This document shows, piece after piece, positions 42,410 through 51,045 of a DNA stretch of 64,000 nt (its first letter is position 1; every line of letters starts with the position of its first letter). The translations under genes and the position numbers were made by a program. A model generated the notes under the pieces. That model was not told where the DNA came from, searched no databases, and saw only the letters and a program-made list of their open reading frames with translations. The stretch comes from Pseudobdellovibrionaceae bacterium (GTDB lineage Bacteria > Bdellovibrionota > Bdellovibrionia > Bdellovibrionales > Bdellovibrionaceae). The stretch lies in contig JAHBUV010000001.1 in assembly GCA_019637915.1 (NCBI GenBank), positions 1-64,000 of the forward strand. Reading direction: 5' to 3'.

Positions 42410-43606
42410 ATGAAAAAAAGCTTTCTCTTCTATGAGGATGACTCCCTCTGTTTCGGCGAAAAGTCAATTCGCCTGGCCGACTTCGCCGCCCGCGCCGAGG
42501 GCCCGGTTTACGTTTATCACCTGGGCATTGCGGAATCCCGATTCCGCGAAATGAAAGACGCCCTGCCGCCGGCGCATCTGCATTACGCTCTCAAAGCCAA
42601 CAGCCACCCGCAGCTGCTCCGTCGCCTGAAGCAGGCCGGCGCTGGCGCCGACGTCGTCTCCGGTGGCGAGATCCGGCGGGCCTTGGAATGCGGTTTCGCG
42701 CCCGCGGACATCATCTACAGCGGCGTGGGCAAAACGGAAAAAGAGATCACCTTGGCGCTGGACGTGGACATCGCGCAGTTCAACGTCGAAAGCCTGCCGG
42801 AGCTGGAGCGCATCGGCGAGATCGCGCGCCGTCGGGGGCAGGTGGCCCGCGTCGGTTTCCGTTTGAACCCCGACGTCGACATCAACACGCACAAGTACAT
42901 CGCGACCGGTTTGGCCGAAAACAAATTCGGCATGGAGCTGTCGCTGATCCCGCGTCTGGAGGAAGTGCTGGCGAAGTTCGCGGGCTCTTTGCGGTTCCAG
43001 GCGGTGAGTTTGCATCTGGGTTCGCAGATGCTCGATCTGTCGGGCCTGCGCGAGGGGCTGCGCCGCCTGAAACCGGTTTTCCGCGAGCTGCGCGGCCGCC
43101 ACGAAGGCTTGAACATCTTCGACGCCGGCGGCGGCCTGGGCATCCATTACCAGGAGGACAAGATCGACGCCGAAAGCGCTCTCTTGCGGCAGTACGCGGC
43201 CCTCATCCGCGAGGAACTCGGCGACCTGGGCGCGGAGCTGCAGTTCGAGCCCGGCCGTTGGATCGTCGCCCACGCGGGCGTGCTGTTGACGCAAGTCCAG
43301 TACGTCAAAGAGACCTCGCAAAGAACGTTCGTCATCGTCGACACGGGGATGAACCACCTGATCCGTCCGGCCCTGTACGAGGCCCATCACCGCATCCTGC
43401 CGCTGCGGGTGACGTCAAAATCACAAAAAGTTTATGATGTCGTGGGTCCGATCTGCGAATCGGCGGATTTCCTGGCGAAGGAGCGCGGGCTGCCGCCGGT
43501 GAATCAAGGCGACTGGCTCGCCATCGCCGACTCCGGCGCCTACGGATTTTCGATGTCGAACACCTACAACCTGCAGGACCTGCCGCGGGAAATCGTGGTG
43601 GGGTGA
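42410..43606 (+). CDS. lysA: Diaminopimelate decarboxylase
   Basis: 398 residues from the ATG at 42410. PLP lysine is K62 in HYALKANSHPQ. GGEIRRALECGF, LHLGSQ, the glycine loop DAGGGLGI, FEPGR, and the cross-subunit motif GPICESADF, followed by DSGAYGFSMSNTYN, define the fold-III decarboxylase. It makes lysine from meso-DAP. Only 15 bases separate its start from that of the divergent mpaA-like gene, so promoters must lie inside the opposing coding regions. No strong ribosome binding site is visible. Confidence 0.94.
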   Translation: MKKSFLFYEDDSLCFGEKSIRLADFAARAEGPVYVYHLGIAESRFREMKDALPPAHLHYALKANSHPQLLRRLKQAGAGADVVSGGEIRRALECGFAPADIIYSGVGKTEKEITLALDVDIAQFNVESLPELERIGEIARRRGQVARVGFRLNPDVDINTHKYIATGLAENKFGMELSLIPRLEEVLAKFAGSLRFQAVSLHLGSQMLDLSGLREGLRRLKPVFRELRGRHEGLNIFDAGGGLGIHYQEDKIDAESALLRQYAALIREELGDLGAELQFEPGRWIVAHAGVLLTQVQYVKETSQRTFVIVDTGMNHLIRPALYEAHHRILPLRVTSKSQKVYDVVGPICESADFLAKERGLPPVNQGDWLAIADSGAYGFSMSNTYNLQDLPREIVVG

Positions 43607-43640
43607 GCCCGGGGTCCGCCAAGGGCCAGCGGCGCGTTCA

Positions 43641-44033
43641 TCAGAAAGTCAGACGGCAGGAGATCCCCTGGCTGTTTTTCTTGCCGGGCGGAGTGAAGCT
43701 GACGCGAAACCAGGACGATTCGTCCGTCTCCCATTTGATTGGATAGGATTTGTTTTTCTCAAAGGCGTCGATGCCGGCCCAGGGCGAGATTTTGAGGATG
43801 GTTTTCCCCGTTTTGAGGTCTTTGACGTTGAGAACTTTGGATTCGGATTCGGGAAGAACCACGCCGGTCCTGTCGGGGCCGAGGATGATCTCCTCTTTGC
43901 CGGCATGGCGGGGGGAGGGGATGGTGACAAAAGCCTCGGAAAGCCTGCCCATGCAATCCAGACGGTCAAAGCCCCAGGCGGTGGGGGCGCAGAGGAGGGT
44001 GATCAATCCAAGGACCAAGATTCTCATCGGCAT
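43641..44033 (-). CDS. Small secreted protein of unknown function
   Basis: 130 residues from the ATG at 44033, with AAAAGGA eight bases upstream; ATGs at 44042 and 44027 are alternatives. Signal peptide (ILVLGLITLLCAPTAWG). Mature part has two Cys and ordered beta segments (EEIILGPDRTGVVLP, WFRVSFTPPGKK). No family recognised. Confidence 0.65.
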   Translation of the reverse strand: MPMRILVLGLITLLCAPTAWGFDRLDCMGRLSEAFVTIPSPRHAGKEEIILGPDRTGVVLPESESKVLNVKDLKTGKTILKISPWAGIDAFEKNKSYPIKWETDESSWFRVSFTPPGKKNSQGISCRLTF

Positions 44034-44147
44034 TTCGTTCATCCTTTTGATCTCTTCGGAAAACGGGGTTCGGGCGGAGACCGGAAAAAGGTCCAGAAAT
44101 GAGATTTTCTCCTGAGGAAACAGGCGTTTTAGCCGATTTCGAAAGAC

Positions 44148-45845
44148 ATGACCGCCGTTCTTTTCTTTCTGCTTTTGATGTCCCCCGCCTCCGCCATTCA
44201 ATTTCAAGGCGCGAAGAGTTTTGATATGGACTCCGCGCCCATCGTGGGCGCGGCGCCGGCCGCCGAGTCCTGTCCGAGCTGCGTGGCGTACAAGCCCGCG
44301 CCGGAGTCCCCGACGGGGCGGATCGCGCAAGCGAGTCAGGCCCTGGAGACGCTGGTCAAAAACATGCCGGAAGGCGAAAACAAAAAAGGCCTGCAATCCT
44401 ACCTGAGGATCGTCAGGCCCACGTCTTATCTTTCGGACCGCGAAGTGGCCGGCAGCAATCGCGGACTGCAGGCCTTCCTGGACGAGAAAATGGCCCGTCC
44501 TCAAAACGCTTGCCTGATGTCGGCGGCGGTGAATTTCTATGAGGAGGTCGAAAAGGTCTCCCGCTCCCGCGCCGCTCGACCGAATCTGGATCAAACCGCG
44601 GGCGAGGGTGAAAACCGTTATCTGAAGGCCGGCTGGCTTTGGGAGCTGGCGCTGAAACACGCCCACCAGGACGCCAACGCGGCGATGACCCTCATCGGCA
44701 TGTGCGGTCATGACGACCGGATGCAGAGCATTTACCCCTATCGCGACAAATCGGCGAAGACCCGCGATGAGCTGATGGAAAAACGCCAGCGCCTGAAATC
44801 CGAACAGCGGGATTTGTTGAACGACGTCAGCGTGCCGTCGGACCCGGAACGCCAGCGGCGCGACGACAGGGCCAAGGAGTTGCGGGAGTCCATCGCGGAG
44901 CTGGACCAGCATCTTCAGAACGGTCAGCCGCGGGACCTGATGTGCCCCGATGATTTCAGGGATTTCTTCCTGGCCGGCAGCCTGGGGGTGGACGCGGACA
45001 TTCCCGTCGCCCTCAAGGAGAAGATCAAGACGGTTCAGGGCGAGGCCTCCCGGGTGCCTCCGTCCAAATCTTACCATGTTTATGGCGCCGCCCTGATGGT
45101 TTGCCAGATGGTCGAGGACGGCGTGGCCCCGGACAAGGCGGAGCAGATCGAGGTCCTGGCGTCCCGGCTGTACCGCGGGATCCGCGTGTGCCAGGTCAGT
45201 TCGGACTTGCTGCAGAAAAAAGAATCCCTGCGGAAAGCTTATCTCGCGGATCAAAAAGGCTTCCTGCCGAGCCTCGATGAAGGCGATTTCGAGAAGACAT
45301 TCCGCGAGTCCGTGCGCCGGTACGTCATGCTGGAGCTGGATTGCCAGCGCCTCAAAAATCCGAGCGCCTGGGACCGGAAGTTCTGCGAGACCTACAAGTC
45401 GGAGTCTTTTCAGTACCGCGACCCGGAGTACGCGAAAAGAAAAGCCGCTCATCTGCTGATGAGGATGGACACGGCCACGCTGTACAATCAGTGGTACGCG
45501 GGCGGCGGCGAGGTGGCCGGCATCAAGGTGCCCTGCAGCGACATTCGCCTCACCGGGCCTTCGGATCTGATGAAACCCGACGCGTCCTGGCTGGACCGCG
45601 CGAAAAAACCCGTGCGCTGGTCGGATGAACGTTATGTGAACGCCGCCAAGCACCTCGCCACCTGGGACATCGATTTCGAGTGGACCAAGGCGCAGCACCG
45701 GGCCGGCGCGGAGTTCGCGAAAAAGCGCTGCCGGAAGCGCGCGGGCCCGGAGTCGGATGACCGCCGTCTTTGCCGCGCTCCTGACGAGGGCGCTGGGCTT
45801 CCGTCCGCCGCGCCGAAAGCGCCGCCGAGCGAAGGAATCAGATAA
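44148..45845 (+). CDS. Large secreted protein of unknown function
   Basis: 565 residues with an N-terminal signal peptide (about 1-16, ends PASA). It is helical and charged, with about twelve Cys, an internal coiled-coil-like stretch (MEKRQRLKSEQRDLLNDV...DRAKELRESIAELDQHL, about 200-260), and a basic, Pro/Ala-rich C-terminus. Segments such as KAGWLWELALKHAHQDANAA suggest a folded helical domain. I recognise no family or catalytic motif. It probably acts in the periplasm or outside the cell. Confidence 0.7.
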   Translation: MTAVLFFLLLMSPASAIQFQGAKSFDMDSAPIVGAAPAAESCPSCVAYKPAPESPTGRIAQASQALETLVKNMPEGENKKGLQSYLRIVRPTSYLSDREVAGSNRGLQAFLDEKMARPQNACLMSAAVNFYEEVEKVSRSRAARPNLDQTAGEGENRYLKAGWLWELALKHAHQDANAAMTLIGMCGHDDRMQSIYPYRDKSAKTRDELMEKRQRLKSEQRDLLNDVSVPSDPERQRRDDRAKELRESIAELDQHLQNGQPRDLMCPDDFRDFFLAGSLGVDADIPVALKEKIKTVQGEASRVPPSKSYHVYGAALMVCQMVEDGVAPDKAEQIEVLASRLYRGIRVCQVSSDLLQKKESLRKAYLADQKGFLPSLDEGDFEKTFRESVRRYVMLELDCQRLKNPSAWDRKFCETYKSESFQYRDPEYAKRKAAHLLMRMDTATLYNQWYAGGGEVAGIKVPCSDIRLTGPSDLMKPDASWLDRAKKPVRWSDERYVNAAKHLATWDIDFEWTKAQHRAGAEFAKKRCRKRAGPESDDRRLCRAPDEGAGLPSAAPKAPPSEGIR

Positions 45846-45848
45846 GGC

Positions 45849-46637
45849 TTAAACCAGCTCCACGGCCGGCGCGTCCGGTCCGAGGATCCGTCTCGACATC
45901 TCCTGAAAAGAACTGCCCGCGTCCGTCACGCAGAGCTTGAGCGTGCCGGTTTTCGAGGCATCCCCCGCCGGCACGCGGCCGGCCTTGAAGTCCGAGGCCA
46001 TCATTTGCGCGATGGCCTCTCCGGAATCCACCAGGGTCACGGACGATCCCGTCACGCGGCTGATCGAGCCTTCCAACAGCGGATAGTGCGTGCAGCCCAT
46101 GATCAGCACATCGATCTGGTGCTGCATCACGGCCTGGAGGTAGCGATACACGATCAGGTTCGCCACCGGATCGCCGTCCCAGCCTTCTTCCGCCAGGGGG
46201 ACGAGCAGGGGGCAGGCTTGGGTGAAGACCTCGGCGGAAGGATCCAGGCGCCGGATCTCGTCCTCGTAAGCGCGGCTCAGGACGGTGGCGCGCGTGCCGA
46301 TCAGGCCGATGCGTTTGCGCGGGCTCGCGGCCAGGGCGGCGCGGGCGCCGGGTTCGATGACGTTGTACAAGGGCAGGCCGTCGATCTCGGACTCGCGCAT
46401 TTGCGTCGAGGCCGAATTGCACGCCACGATGACGGCCTTCACGCCCATCTGCGTGAGGAAGTGCAGGTTCTGCTCCGAGTAGCGGCGGATGATCTGCGGT
46501 GATTTGCTCCCGTAGGGCAGGCGCGCGGTGTCGCCGAGGTAAACGAAGTTCTCGTGGGGAAAGCGGTCGCGCAGCACACGCAGGACGGTGAGTCCTCCCA
46601 GACCGGAATCAAAGACGCCGATCGGCCGCGCGTCCAT
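45849..46637 (-). CDS. murI: Glutamate racemase
   Basis: 262 residues. Both catalytic Cys motifs are present: VACNSAS (about residue 74) and GCTHYPLLE (about 185); the N-terminal IGVFDSGLGGLTVL is diagnostic. It converts L- to D-glutamate for peptidoglycan. Its start is two bases from the stop of the IMPDH-family gene upstream on the same strand, so they are co-transcribed. Confidence 0.95.
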   Translation of the reverse strand: MDARPIGVFDSGLGGLTVLRVLRDRFPHENFVYLGDTARLPYGSKSPQIIRRYSEQNLHFLTQMGVKAVIVACNSASTQMRESEIDGLPLYNVIEPGARAALAASPRKRIGLIGTRATVLSRAYEDEIRRLDPSAEVFTQACPLLVPLAEEGWDGDPVANLIVYRYLQAVMQHQIDVLIMGCTHYPLLEGSISRVTGSSVTLVDSGEAIAQMMASDFKAGRVPAGDASKTGTLKLCVTDAGSSFQEMSRRILGPDAPAVELV

Positions 46638-46639
46638 CG

Positions 46640-47689
46640 TCAGGTCCTCGCGCCGTGGGCATGGGACTCGCCGATGCCGGAGGCGGACATTTCGATGAAG
46701 CGCGCTTTCTCGCGGATCTCGTCGATGCTGGTGGCGTTGATGTAGCTCATGCCGCTGCGCAGGCCGCCGGCGAGCTCCGACAGAACATCCTTCACGTGGC
46801 CCTTGATGGCGACGGAGGTCGACTCCCCTTCGGGAGCCATGCCCTCCGGCACGCCGCCGCGCCACGAGTCCTGGGCCGCGCGCGAGGCCATGCCCCGGTA
46901 CATCTTGCGGCCGTTTTTGATCTCCCCGGGCGTTTCGATCGTGCCCGACAGCATCCCGCCCAGCATGACGACATCGGCGCCCGCCGCGAGGGCCTTGACG
47001 ATGTCGCCCGAGGTGCGCAGGCCCCCGTCGGCGATGACCGGCACGCCCTTCGGGCGCGCCACCTGGGCGCACAGGGCGATGGCGGTCAGCTGCGGCACGC
47101 CGCAACCGGTGATGATGCGCGTGGTGCACATCGAGCCCGGCCCGATACCGACCTTGATGGCGTCAGCGCCGGCCTCGATGAGCTCTTCGGCGGCGTCGGG
47201 GGTCGCCATGTTGCCGGCGATGATCTCGACCTGCGGGAAGCGGTCCTTGATCCACTTCATCATCTCGAGCATCTGCACGGAGTGGCCGTGGGCGATGTCG
47301 ATGGTGAGGATCTGCGCGCCGGCCTTCACCAGGGCTTCGGCGCGGGCGCGCTCGTCGGTGGTCACGCCGACGCTGGCCGAAATCAGGGTGACGCCGGCCT
47401 CGCGGGCCTTCCCGATCTGGCGGACCTGCTCGGCCGCGTCGATGAACCGGTGCAGGATCCCGAGACCGCCCAGCTGGTGCATGGCGATCATCATCTCGCA
47501 CTCGGTGATGGTGTCCATGTTGGCGCTGAGGACGGGCAGTTTCAGGCGGTGTTTGCGCGTGACCTTGGAGGTCAGCTCGGGATCGCGGCGCGAGCGCACG
47601 TCCGAGCGGCCGGGGACGATGAGGACATCGTCGAAAGTGAGGCCCTTAGGCCGCAGAGGGATCTCTTTCCACGGGAAAAACAGATTCAT
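46640..47689 (-). CDS. IMP dehydrogenase/GMP reductase family enzyme without CBS domains
   Basis: 349 residues. TIM-barrel family motifs: LTFDDVLIVPGRSD at the start, the catalytic loop GIGPGSMCTTRIITGCGVPQ with its Cys, DGGLRTSGDIVKALAAGADVVMLG, and the phosphate site. The Bateman (two-CBS) module of typical IMPDH is absent, and the length equals GMP reductase. The flap region (GMASRAAQDSWRGGVPEGMAPEGESTSV) has the EG.S..V element seen in GMP reductases, so GuaC-type activity is possible. IMPDH would make XMP for GTP synthesis; GMPR would do the reverse. Confidence 0.88.
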   Translation of the reverse strand: MNLFFPWKEIPLRPKGLTFDDVLIVPGRSDVRSRRDPELTSKVTRKHRLKLPVLSANMDTITECEMMIAMHQLGGLGILHRFIDAAEQVRQIGKAREAGVTLISASVGVTTDERARAEALVKAGAQILTIDIAHGHSVQMLEMMKWIKDRFPQVEIIAGNMATPDAAEELIEAGADAIKVGIGPGSMCTTRIITGCGVPQLTAIALCAQVARPKGVPVIADGGLRTSGDIVKALAAGADVVMLGGMLSGTIETPGEIKNGRKMYRGMASRAAQDSWRGGVPEGMAPEGESTSVAIKGHVKDVLSELAGGLRSGMSYINATSIDEIREKARFIEMSASGIGESHAHGART

Positions 47690-48362
47690 CGCCAAGCTCC
47701 TTGCGCGTGCGCTCGAACAGCCGATACAGGGTTTGCAGCGACAGGATGAGCACGACCAGATCCAGCGCCGTGCAGCCGATGGCGGCGACGGGGGTGCTGT
47801 CATAGGCGCGCCAGCTGTCGAGCAGGCTGGTCAGCGTCAAAGGGATCACCAGATAAAACAGCACGAGGTAGCCCAGCAAGCGAAAAGGGTGGCGTCGGGT
47901 ATAAGTTCCAGAGGTGCGCAAGGCATCGGCCTCGCCCTCGTCATAGGCGCGGTGGAAAACGACGATCAGGGGCACGAACATCAGCTGGATCATGCGGATG
48001 AAGCCCGGGAGGATGAGGAGCAAGCCCCAGGTCAGGGCCGATCCCCAGGAGCGCAGCACCTCGATGTAGATCTGATTGAGGACGCGCTCAAGGAAATCCA
48101 GGGGGGCCTCGGCGTCACCCCGGGTCCGCGCCAGGCCGTAGAGGACGCAGGCCGTGGCGAAGATCGGGAAGAGCAGGCCGTTGAAGAGCGAGGCCCCCGC
48201 CAGCAGCCAGAGCTGGGTGCCGGGGCCGTCCTCGTTCATGAGCAGGGCCTCGAGCTGCTGGTTGATCTGTTGGTCGATGACCGCGCTGAGAATGAGAGCG
48301 ATCAGGGCCGGAAAGCCGGCGACACGCAGGATTTGACAGGTCTCTTTCAACCAGGACTTCAT
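47646..48362 (-). CDS. Polytopic inner-membrane protein of unknown function
   Basis: 238 residues from the ATG at 48362, which has AGGGGG just upstream. Four to five hydrophobic segments: VAGFPALIALILSAVI, LWLLAGASLFNGLLFPIFA, ALTWGLLLILPGFIRMIQLMFVPLIVVF, LLGYLVLFYLVIPLTL, and a C-terminal one. The RAYDEGEADALRTSGTYTRRHPF loop is typical of a small family of DUF975-like/YciC-like membrane proteins, but I cannot name it. It overlaps the IMPDH-family gene by 44 bases. Confidence 0.75.
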   Translation of the reverse strand: MKSWLKETCQILRVAGFPALIALILSAVIDQQINQQLEALLMNEDGPGTQLWLLAGASLFNGLLFPIFATACVLYGLARTRGDAEAPLDFLERVLNQIYIEVLRSWGSALTWGLLLILPGFIRMIQLMFVPLIVVFHRAYDEGEADALRTSGTYTRRHPFRLLGYLVLFYLVIPLTLTSLLDSWRAYDSTPVAAIGCTALDLVVLILSLQTLYRLFERTRKELGDESVFPVERDPSAA

Positions 48363-48470
48363 CCCCCTATGGAAGCGCGAATCGCGCAGCCAGTCAATTG
48401 CCCCGCGGGCTGCCAAGGAGCGTTGGCAGGGGGTGAGCGAACTGCTAGAACAAGGGGAAAGACTTCCTCC

Positions 48471-48562
48471 CCCCGAGTGGCGAAATTGGTAGACGCAGCA
48501 GACTTAAAATCTGCAGCTTCGGTGAAACGGGCGTGCCGGTTCAAGTCCGGCCTCGGGGACCA
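48471..48562 (+). tRNA. tRNA-Leu (anticodon TAA)
   Basis: Acceptor CCCCGAG pairs with CTCGGGG; D arm TGGCGAAATTGGTAGACGC; anticodon stem GCAGA/TCTGC with loop CTTAAAA (anticodon TAA); a long variable arm (GCTTCGGTGAAACGGGC region), as in class II tRNAs; T arm GCCGG-TTCAAGT-CCGGC; discriminator A and encoded CCA. Confidence 0.95.
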
Positions 48563-48583
48563 TCCTCCGGGGTCACCCCGGGA

Positions 48584-49603
48584 TCAATCCCCGAACGCTT
48601 TTCCGCAACGGATCCGCATGACTTTGTTCTTCTGCTGGATCACCCGTTTCAGGATTCTTTCCCCGAGTTCGTTTTCCATCAGTTCCGGATGGAATTGCAG
48701 GAGCAGGCCGCGGCCGTTTTTGAATTCGGTGGCTTCGGTGATGCCGTCGGCGCTTTGGGCGGCGAGTTCCAGCGGGCCGCCCTCCTTATGCACGACGGAC
48801 TGATGATGAAGGGAGTTGACCCGCAGCTGATCCGCCGATCCCGCGAGGTCTTTCAACAAATTGTGTGTCGTCGCGTGGACCTGGATCGGATGCCAGTCAT
48901 TCGCGTGTGGCACCTGAGAGCCTTTTTGATAAGGCACATCCTGCAGCAGCTGATAACCCAGAGCCACGGCCGTCAGTTGCGAACCACGGCAGATGCCCAG
49001 GACAAAACCCTTCTCCTGCGCAACATAATGCTTGATCAGTTGCAGTTCGAATTGATCGCGCGTGGGGTTGAGGTCCCGAGCGTGCACCGTCTGTTGGCCG
49101 TAGAAATGCGGATCCACATCGGCGCCGCCCATGGGAACGAGCAGGGGGAATTTCTCCGAGATCTGCTGGAAAAAATCGAGAGTCTCGGCGCGGCTCAGGC
49201 CGAGATCCGCCGTCATCGGTAGAATGTAAGAGTCGTTCTGCTGCTGCTTGAAAGCATGGATGAGATTCCGCAGCGGTCGATAGGACGGTTGCAAAGCTCT
49301 CGGGTTGTTGGCGATCATCAAGGCTCGTCTCTCGCGATCCGGCTCGGGCAAGACTTTGAAGTTCTCCGACGGCAGGTGTGGCAGACGGCCTTCGAAAAGC
49401 TCCATCAGGTCGGGGTTCTTTCCCAGCTCCCGCAGGTAGCGATGGGCTGCCTGCTCCGGGGTTTCCGATGCGCGCACCGGGATGATCAAGGGCGCGAGAG
49501 TCGTGCCCGGGCTCCAGGCGTAAAGCTCAACGCCGCGGGCGAAAGCGCCAGGCGCGAAAATCAAAAGAGAGAAAATACCGAGCAGGAGGCGGTGCAAAGC
49601 CAT
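48584..49603 (-). CDS. Secreted peptidase C26 (gamma-glutamyl hydrolase-like) protein
   Basis: 339 residues from the ATG at 49603, where a signal peptide begins (ALHRLLLGIFSLLIFAPGAFA). Residues ~110-320 form a class I glutamine amidotransferase-like domain: LVPMGGADVDPHFYG, the nucleophile elbow GICRGSQ (Cys about residue 205) and the catalytic His-Glu pair in LLLQFHPELMEN. Relatives (PuuD and similar) hydrolyse gamma-glutamyl bonds, usually in the cytoplasm; export is unusual and could mean attack on gamma-glutamyl bonds in peptidoglycan or folates outside the cytoplasm (inference). Confidence 0.85.
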   Translation of the reverse strand: MALHRLLLGIFSLLIFAPGAFARGVELYAWSPGTTLAPLIIPVRASETPEQAAHRYLRELGKNPDLMELFEGRLPHLPSENFKVLPEPDRERRALMIANNPRALQPSYRPLRNLIHAFKQQQNDSYILPMTADLGLSRAETLDFFQQISEKFPLLVPMGGADVDPHFYGQQTVHARDLNPTRDQFELQLIKHYVAQEKGFVLGICRGSQLTAVALGYQLLQDVPYQKGSQVPHANDWHPIQVHATTHNLLKDLAGSADQLRVNSLHHQSVVHKEGGPLELAAQSADGITEATEFKNGRGLLLQFHPELMENELGERILKRVIQQKNKVMRIRCGKAFGD

Positions 49604-49657
49604 CGAAGGAAGCAACTGCAAAAGAGATGCACGAAAATGAAGCTCAAGACGCCGCCA

Positions 49658-49698
49658 TTTCGCGGAGAGCGCCGCGAAACTGTCTCAAAATGAGACAG
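49658..49698. repeat. Two small tandem hairpins
   Basis: TTTCGCGG/CCGCGAAA (49658-49665 and 49672-49679) is followed directly by CTGTCTCA/TGAGACAG (49680-49687 and 49691-49698). They lie upstream of the C26 gene and just before a larger palindrome, so three stems follow one another in about 100 bases. Function unknown; no gene ends here on the plus strand. Confidence 0.7.
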
Positions 49699-49708
49699 GC
49701 CGTTTTTG

Positions 49709-49761
49709 GGTAACAGTTCCCCTTTTGTCGCGCACGGTGCGACAAAAGGGGAACTGTTACC
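49709..49761. repeat. Long perfect palindrome (REP-like element)
   Basis: GGTAACAGTTCCCCTTTTGTCGC (49709-49731) and its exact complement (49739-49761), 23-bp stem with a 7-base loop. The right arm supplies the TAA stop codon of the CxxCH protein gene on the minus strand, so it also lies at a transcript end and may act as a terminator for it. A decayed half-copy occurs at 51493-51516. Confidence 0.85.
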
Positions 49762-50908
49762 TCGGCATCTGCCGCAGGACTTCCAGGCTTTCATTCACTG
49801 TGCGCGGGGAGATGATCGGGTCTCTGTCAAAATACCCGAAAGCCCGCAGCACCTGCGCCCGACCGGGCTGAAGGGTCGTGTTGGCGGACGGGCCTCGCGG
49901 GGGATAGGCGTCTTTGCTGAAGAGTTGCTGCCAGTTCCAGGTCGGAAACTGGCGTGCCGACCAAAAACTCACCGTGGGCGCCACATGGCAGCTCACACAA
50001 TCGGCGGTGCCGGTGTTGTGGCGGCGGGGATTCAGCAAATGCAAAGCCTCGCGCGTCCCGGATTGCAGTTCCTCGGCCGTCATGTCCTGGCGGGCCTGCA
50101 CGGAGTTGAACAGGATCCGCCTCAAGCCGGGCTCGCTGTCGGGCGAGGGATTCATGGCGGCGCGGATCACGTCCTGTCCCATCGCTCCCGGATCGGTGAA
50201 GAAGCCTTGGGTCTCTTCGGGAACGCGCGGGATTTTCAAGCGGCTCCATTGGCCGTTGCTGGCATTGATGCCGCTGAAAAACCAAAAGGTGCCCAGCGGG
50301 TTCACCGACATGGCGGTGGCCCTCACGATTTTGCGCGCGCCCAAAAAGGGCAGCAAAGCCCCGCTCAGATTTTTCCAGGCCGGTCCTTGCAAGCCTTCGC
50401 GCGCGATCGCCGGATGCACTTGCAGAGGCAAACCCATGGTGAGAGAGCGTCCATCCGCCGGCCGGAGTTTCGTGACGAGCTCCATCCACTCGCGGTCCGA
50501 CAAAGCATAGAACACATGCAGGGCCGCATCGAGGGTGGTCCACTGACCGCTCTCAAGGACCAAGGGCTGCATCACCACACGCACCTGGCGCTGGCAAGCG
50601 CGGGCCGCGGGCCCTTCGGCGAAGCAAGGGTCCAGGCGGATCGACACGACCTTCAGCGCCTTCGTGTACAGAGTCTGCGCATCCAGGTCCGAACTGATGC
50701 GCGGGAGGATTTTGTACAAGCTCGGCGGCAGCAGGGGGCCCTGGCCGCCTTCCGTCACCGGGCTCCAAAGCAGGGCATCCTCCGCGGAGCCGCGGGGCAA
50801 AGGCAGCAGGATCGAAACGTCGTTCAGGTTCCAGATGGCGAGGGCCTGGCCCGCGAAAAACACAATCAAGATCGAAAGCAAAAAGATCCGCAAAAGAAGG
50901 TCCCTCAA
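49757..50908 (-). CDS. Secreted protein with one c-type heme motif
   Basis: 383 residues with an N-terminal hydrophobic signal (LLLRIFLLSILIVFFAGQALA). A single CVSCH heme-binding motif sits near residue 308, with ADC before it and a possible distal Met in LRQMPR at the very end. The N-terminal ~280 residues carry no recognised domain. The last codons and the stop are inside a REP-like palindrome, so the original C-terminus may have been trimmed by its insertion. Role in electron transfer is inferred from the heme motif only. Confidence 0.72.
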   Translation of the reverse strand: MRDLLLRIFLLSILIVFFAGQALAIWNLNDVSILLPLPRGSAEDALLWSPVTEGGQGPLLPPSLYKILPRISSDLDAQTLYTKALKVVSIRLDPCFAEGPAARACQRQVRVVMQPLVLESGQWTTLDAALHVFYALSDREWMELVTKLRPADGRSLTMGLPLQVHPAIAREGLQGPAWKNLSGALLPFLGARKIVRATAMSVNPLGTFWFFSGINASNGQWSRLKIPRVPEETQGFFTDPGAMGQDVIRAAMNPSPDSEPGLRRILFNSVQARQDMTAEELQSGTREALHLLNPRRHNTGTADCVSCHVAPTVSFWSARQFPTWNWQQLFSKDAYPPRGPSANTTLQPGRAQVLRAFGYFDRDPIISPRTVNESLEVLRQMPR

Positions 50909-51045
50909 TGAAAAGGCCCGGGATAGCTCGAAAATGAAAGTGGCACAAGAAGGGGGTTCCCCATTCTCTTTTCGTTTTCAACGAGGCTTTTTACGCATTG
51001 ACAGAAGGCCTTCGGGCATCGCCCAATTGAAGAGGAGGTTCAGGG

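Noticed and set aside
43641-45698. Minus-strand frame of 685 codons covering the large secreted protein gene
   Set aside because: Only its last 130 codons, with a signal peptide start at 44033, are plausible; the rest mirrors the plus-strand gene at 44148-45845.
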